Part shown: piece after piece, positions 60,701-64,000 of the stretch
How the letters are laid out: each line of letters begins with the position of its first letter
Numbering within the stretch: position 1 is the first letter of the stretch
Assembly (NCBI RefSeq): GCF_003672135.1
Contig: NC_039519.1
Span: forward strand, 6,076,001-6,140,000
Reading direction: 5' to 3'
Length of the DNA stretch: 64,000 nucleotides
Origin: Ooceraea biroi
Lineage: Eukaryota; Arthropoda; Insecta; Hymenoptera; Formicidae
Notes under the pieces: generated by a model
What the model was told of the DNA's origin: nothing
The model's input: the letters and a program-made list of their open reading frames with translations, nothing else
The model's database searches: none
Position numbers and translations under genes: made by a program

Positions 60701-63700
60701 TCACGCGCACTTGGGGAACTGTCAGATAAATCAGATCGGACCGCGCAGTTAATCGCTCTTACGAGTGGAAGCGTCGTATGCTTTCAACGAGCGATAATGC
60801 GGTTGTATAAATAATTATATAATTATCGCACGATTTCACACGTGGGAAAAAACAGGAACTGGAAAAATCGCGAGATATTTCTAGCGGAATACGACAAGAA
60901 AAATTCGTGCGAATAAACGTCGCGATAAAGCCAGCCGCGCCCACTTCGACGGAGAGAATCAAATGGGGACCGATCGAAATCCAACGCGTTTCGACGCATC
61001 ACCGTCGGAGCGACCATCGAGTAGTCCATGTCGGCGCCTCCGGTGACATTTTAGGGGATCCGCCGTGCAATTTCTCCCGATTCTCGACCCCAGAACATCC
61101 ATTTTATTTAGCGCGCCAGGGTCCACGGGGACGTTAAACTCGACGGCGGAGCTTTCTCTTTTTCTTCCGTCGGCCGATATCCCATCAGTGCCAGCAGGAA
61201 CGTTTACAGTGGGCTGGTGTCCAGATCCATAGAACCCCCTATACTCCTCTTCTCTCTCTCTCTCTCTCTCTCTCTTTCTTCCTTTAAACGGAGTTAGCCG
61301 TGTACGGGGTAGGACGAGATGAAAATAGGGAGAGGAGACAGAAAGAGATCACCAATGCGCGAGGATAGACGGAGGAAGGCTGAGGGTGGACTGTCTGGAC
61401 TCACCCCGAGATGGACACAGAGAATCGCCATTACAAATTGACAACCTTGATTGATGGCCCTCGCGGAAGGGACGACGCTGGCCGATCCGGTGGCTGAGCA
61501 GAAGAGGAAGGATCACGGCGAACGGCGAAGAAGGGAGCGTTAAGGGGAACGAGGGGTTGAAAAAGACCGGGCTAAGGGGGTTGAGCAGCCTGAATGCAGG
61601 GTGAAGTTGGGATGGGGACAGCGGCCAAGTGAGATGGAGTGGACGCGCTGTGCTACATGTTGGTTGCTCTGGTCCAGTTCGTTCTAGGGGTTCTGCTCCG
61701 AAGGACCTTCGGTAGCTAGATAGCGCGTCCCGCAAACCAACGTGGTTATATCCGTCGAAGGGCGAGGAAGGAAAGAGAAACGGAGAACGAAGGGACTGTA
61801 CGACGTTATCGAGGCGCAGCCTCTCGGCGAGCGTGACGAATGTTCCGCGACTAGGTCCATAGGGAGGTAGGGTCGTTTTCAGGATGTACACTGGACACAA
61901 TATCCAACGCTATGGTGAAGAGGAAGCCTGTTCTTAAAACATCTCCAATTACTTTGTGGCAAGAGCGTTTTAAAGAATACGCATGCATCGAGGATGCATT
62001 TTAATCCGTAATAATTCTCTCAGTGAGATTTATTATTTTACAAAGAATTAATAAGACAGTATAATTCGCCAATTCTTCATTCCAAACAGAATGTATAAAA
62101 AAGAAAAATTTGAGTTAGCAAAATAAGTTGTCGGTCAGGATAATCGTAAATATGAATCTCTCATCTCGACGGCAAGCGAGAAGACGAAGTGGCTGTCATA
62201 AATGACAGTCAAGCTTCCGCGAAAACAGCCGGTGGGAAAGAATATCGAATGCAGCGAGAAAAACGAGATGGCACGCAAACGGTCAAGGAATTGCAGAAGG
62301 ACAGACGACGCAAACACGAATACACTCGCGTTGATCTACGACTGACTCTCGCATCCCGTCTTGACCTCCAACTACTGGCGGTATACGCGACGAATAATAA
62401 GCAAAACCGGCAATTAAGACATCGCCGATGGATACGTCGCGACTGCCTTCCCCGAAGATTCCCTCACGCACCTAACGCGACATTCGCAAACGCCGACCGG
62501 CTCGTAAACCCGCCAAAAGGGCGGAGGAGGCGAACGCGCGTGGATGAGCGATGTTTATTGAGATTATAGTGAGAAGCAATTCGTGGGAAGTCGTTTATTG
62601 CCAAGGCGCAGAAGCGGCAGGATGGAGAGGAACGAGGATGCCGAGTCTCGTATACTCGGAAAGAGTAATTACCGCGCCGCGTAGAAACGAGCCGCGACAG
62701 AAATCAGTGAATAGATCGGTCATCGTTGCGGCCACCAGTCTTTCGCCAGTAGAGCTAGACGCGCGTTGCGCAGCCTCGTTGAGAGATTAATCGTTCGCGT
62801 CGTACTTAGATACTTTATGTCGACTACAAAGGGAAAACGCTTCGCCGATCGCTCGCTCTTTAATTACGCCGTGTCGAAGATCTCGCTCGATCGAGCTGAA
62901 CATCGATGTTGCGGTTTCATGCTGGACATGAATCGCGTTTACGATGTCGCTTCGCATAAACTCTGTTCATTGCGCGAACGGAAACATAATAATTATCGGT
63001 GCACACATAATTCACTAATTAATAAAAGTTAGACTGCATATAATGCAATCAGGCTGATACAATTATAACCAAAGTTCGGTACTGGTCACCTCAGGAAATC
63101 CGAGATCAAGACGAGGCAAGAAACTCGACAAATATACCTCGGCCGTATCATGGAGGCGACCGACGCCTTTTATCGCGGTATCGTCACGAAATGCACCGTA
63201 CGGTCGCAGCTTTACGGTACTTCGGTGCCGCTGTTACGTTTTTACTGCGTCGTTCTGGTAGCACGTGAGGGGGCGACGATTCTACCAGTGTTACCGGCAC
63301 TGTAACTATAGTATATACAGTCTCTCGATGTTGGACAGCGTCGTGTGCACTACAGCACACCGGAGTTCCACCAGAAGCGAAAACCAAGCAACGTGATGTT
63401 TTTTTCCATAAAAACGTCCGTGGATTAAAGTTATTATCGGAGAGAATACAGAATCAATTTAAGAGAGTGGTGTTGCACAGTTGGTCCTTTTTCCACACAT
63501 ACGAACACTATACGAATACATTTTCCCCATAGTTACTTTGCATTAGTAAGCATCCTCTTCTTCATAAAAGATAGATTTGAAAAAATAACAATCGTACTTA
63601 TTTCTGAAATTTTTATTACGATTAATTCATATCTGATCAAGTTCATCACGCATTTCATGGAATACGCTTCAATATAATTAATTAATTAAACATATTCGTT

Positions 63701-64000
63701 GCACTAAAGCGGATGTAAAGATGCACTATCGCTTGACATGATCTCGCACGCCGTACAAATGTAACAATTGCATAAATGCATAATACACAAGGCAGATTAC
63801 GCACACGGAATTTCTTCAATTATCATTATTTCCATTGCAAGATGTCAGATGATAAAACGCATCACGCTGTACTGTATCTCTCTCGCGCTCTTAGAGCGTA
63901 TTACACGAGTGTATTTCCTTCCTATCCCAAGCATTGTATAATGCAATCGCGTGGCACAGTTCTCTCTCCCGCCGCGCGATATAAATCGAACAGAATTTCG
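57752..64000. other. Non-coding interval to the right edge (presumed hth intron)
   Basis: No exon was recognised on either strand, including none of the hth homeodomain or Meis-domain exons. A 179-codon minus-strand frame at 59055-59594 and a 183-codon one at 61349-61900 have no motif and overlap other open frames. A (TC)n microsatellite lies at 61251-61275. The last 500 bp are AT-rich. Confidence 0.4.
61251..61275. repeat. (TC)n microsatellite
   Basis: Twelve TC dinucleotides without interruption. Confidence 0.95.

Noticed and set aside
1..64000. Canonical tRNA, rRNA, snRNA, known insect microRNA, CRISPR array or viral insert
   Set aside because: I looked for B-box words on both strands, several well-known miRNA seeds and spaced direct repeats, and found nothing convincing apart from the array motifs at 82-1230.

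Overview
The window looks like nuclear DNA from an insect, most likely a hymenopteran and plausibly an ant. The reasons are a recognisable homothorax exon, CpG-unbiased GC-rich blocks alternating with AT-rich DNA, abundant CT/GA microsatellites, and several Tc1/mariner-type elements, among them a pair of mellifera-subfamily mariners. The exact species cannot be read from the sequence. There is no operon structure, no rRNA, no CRISPR array and no convincing tRNA. Most of the 64 kb is non-coding.

Layout. 1-1244: a tandem array with a 484-485 bp period, cut by the window start; each unit carries A-box-like and B-box-like motifs followed by a T5 run, a possible RNA polymerase III unit. 2.67-4.64 kb: a nested palindrome and two TA-flanked Tc1/mariner derivatives with 112- and 151-bp inverted repeats, one keeping only an N-terminal transposase fragment and the other only a C-terminal DD41D fragment. 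7.78-8.85 kb: a 1062-bp foldback element with ~288-bp inverted arms and a perfect 9-bp target duplication, the architecture of foldback/Mutator-like transposons. 19.85-20.81 kb: a CACTG-ended element with a 277-bp hairpin MITE nested inside it. 27.52-30.14 kb: two nearly identical mellifera-type mariners in the same orientation, 40 bp apart and sharing the same disabling mutations. 33.6-34.6 kb: a long purine-rich tract that switches to a pyrimidine-rich tract. 35.4-36.1 kb: a GC-rich block open in frames on both strands.

The one confident host gene part is the last coding exon of homothorax (hth, a Meis-class TALE homeobox gene) on the minus strand at 44571-44713. Its homeodomain and Meis domain are not in the window, so everything from 44.7 kb to the right edge (at least 19.2 kb) is probably its last intron, and sequence just below 44571 is its 3'UTR. 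Inside the presumed intron lie a mauritiana-type mariner swollen to 3273 bp by five tandem copies of a ~505-bp piece of its own transposase gene (47512-50784), and a pogo-like TA-flanked miniature element (56854-57749).

The most unusual items are the self-amplified mariner, with an 11-bp microhomology at the repeat edges that suggests how it arose, the foldback element with its exact 9-bp duplication, and the possible Pol III units in the tandem array.
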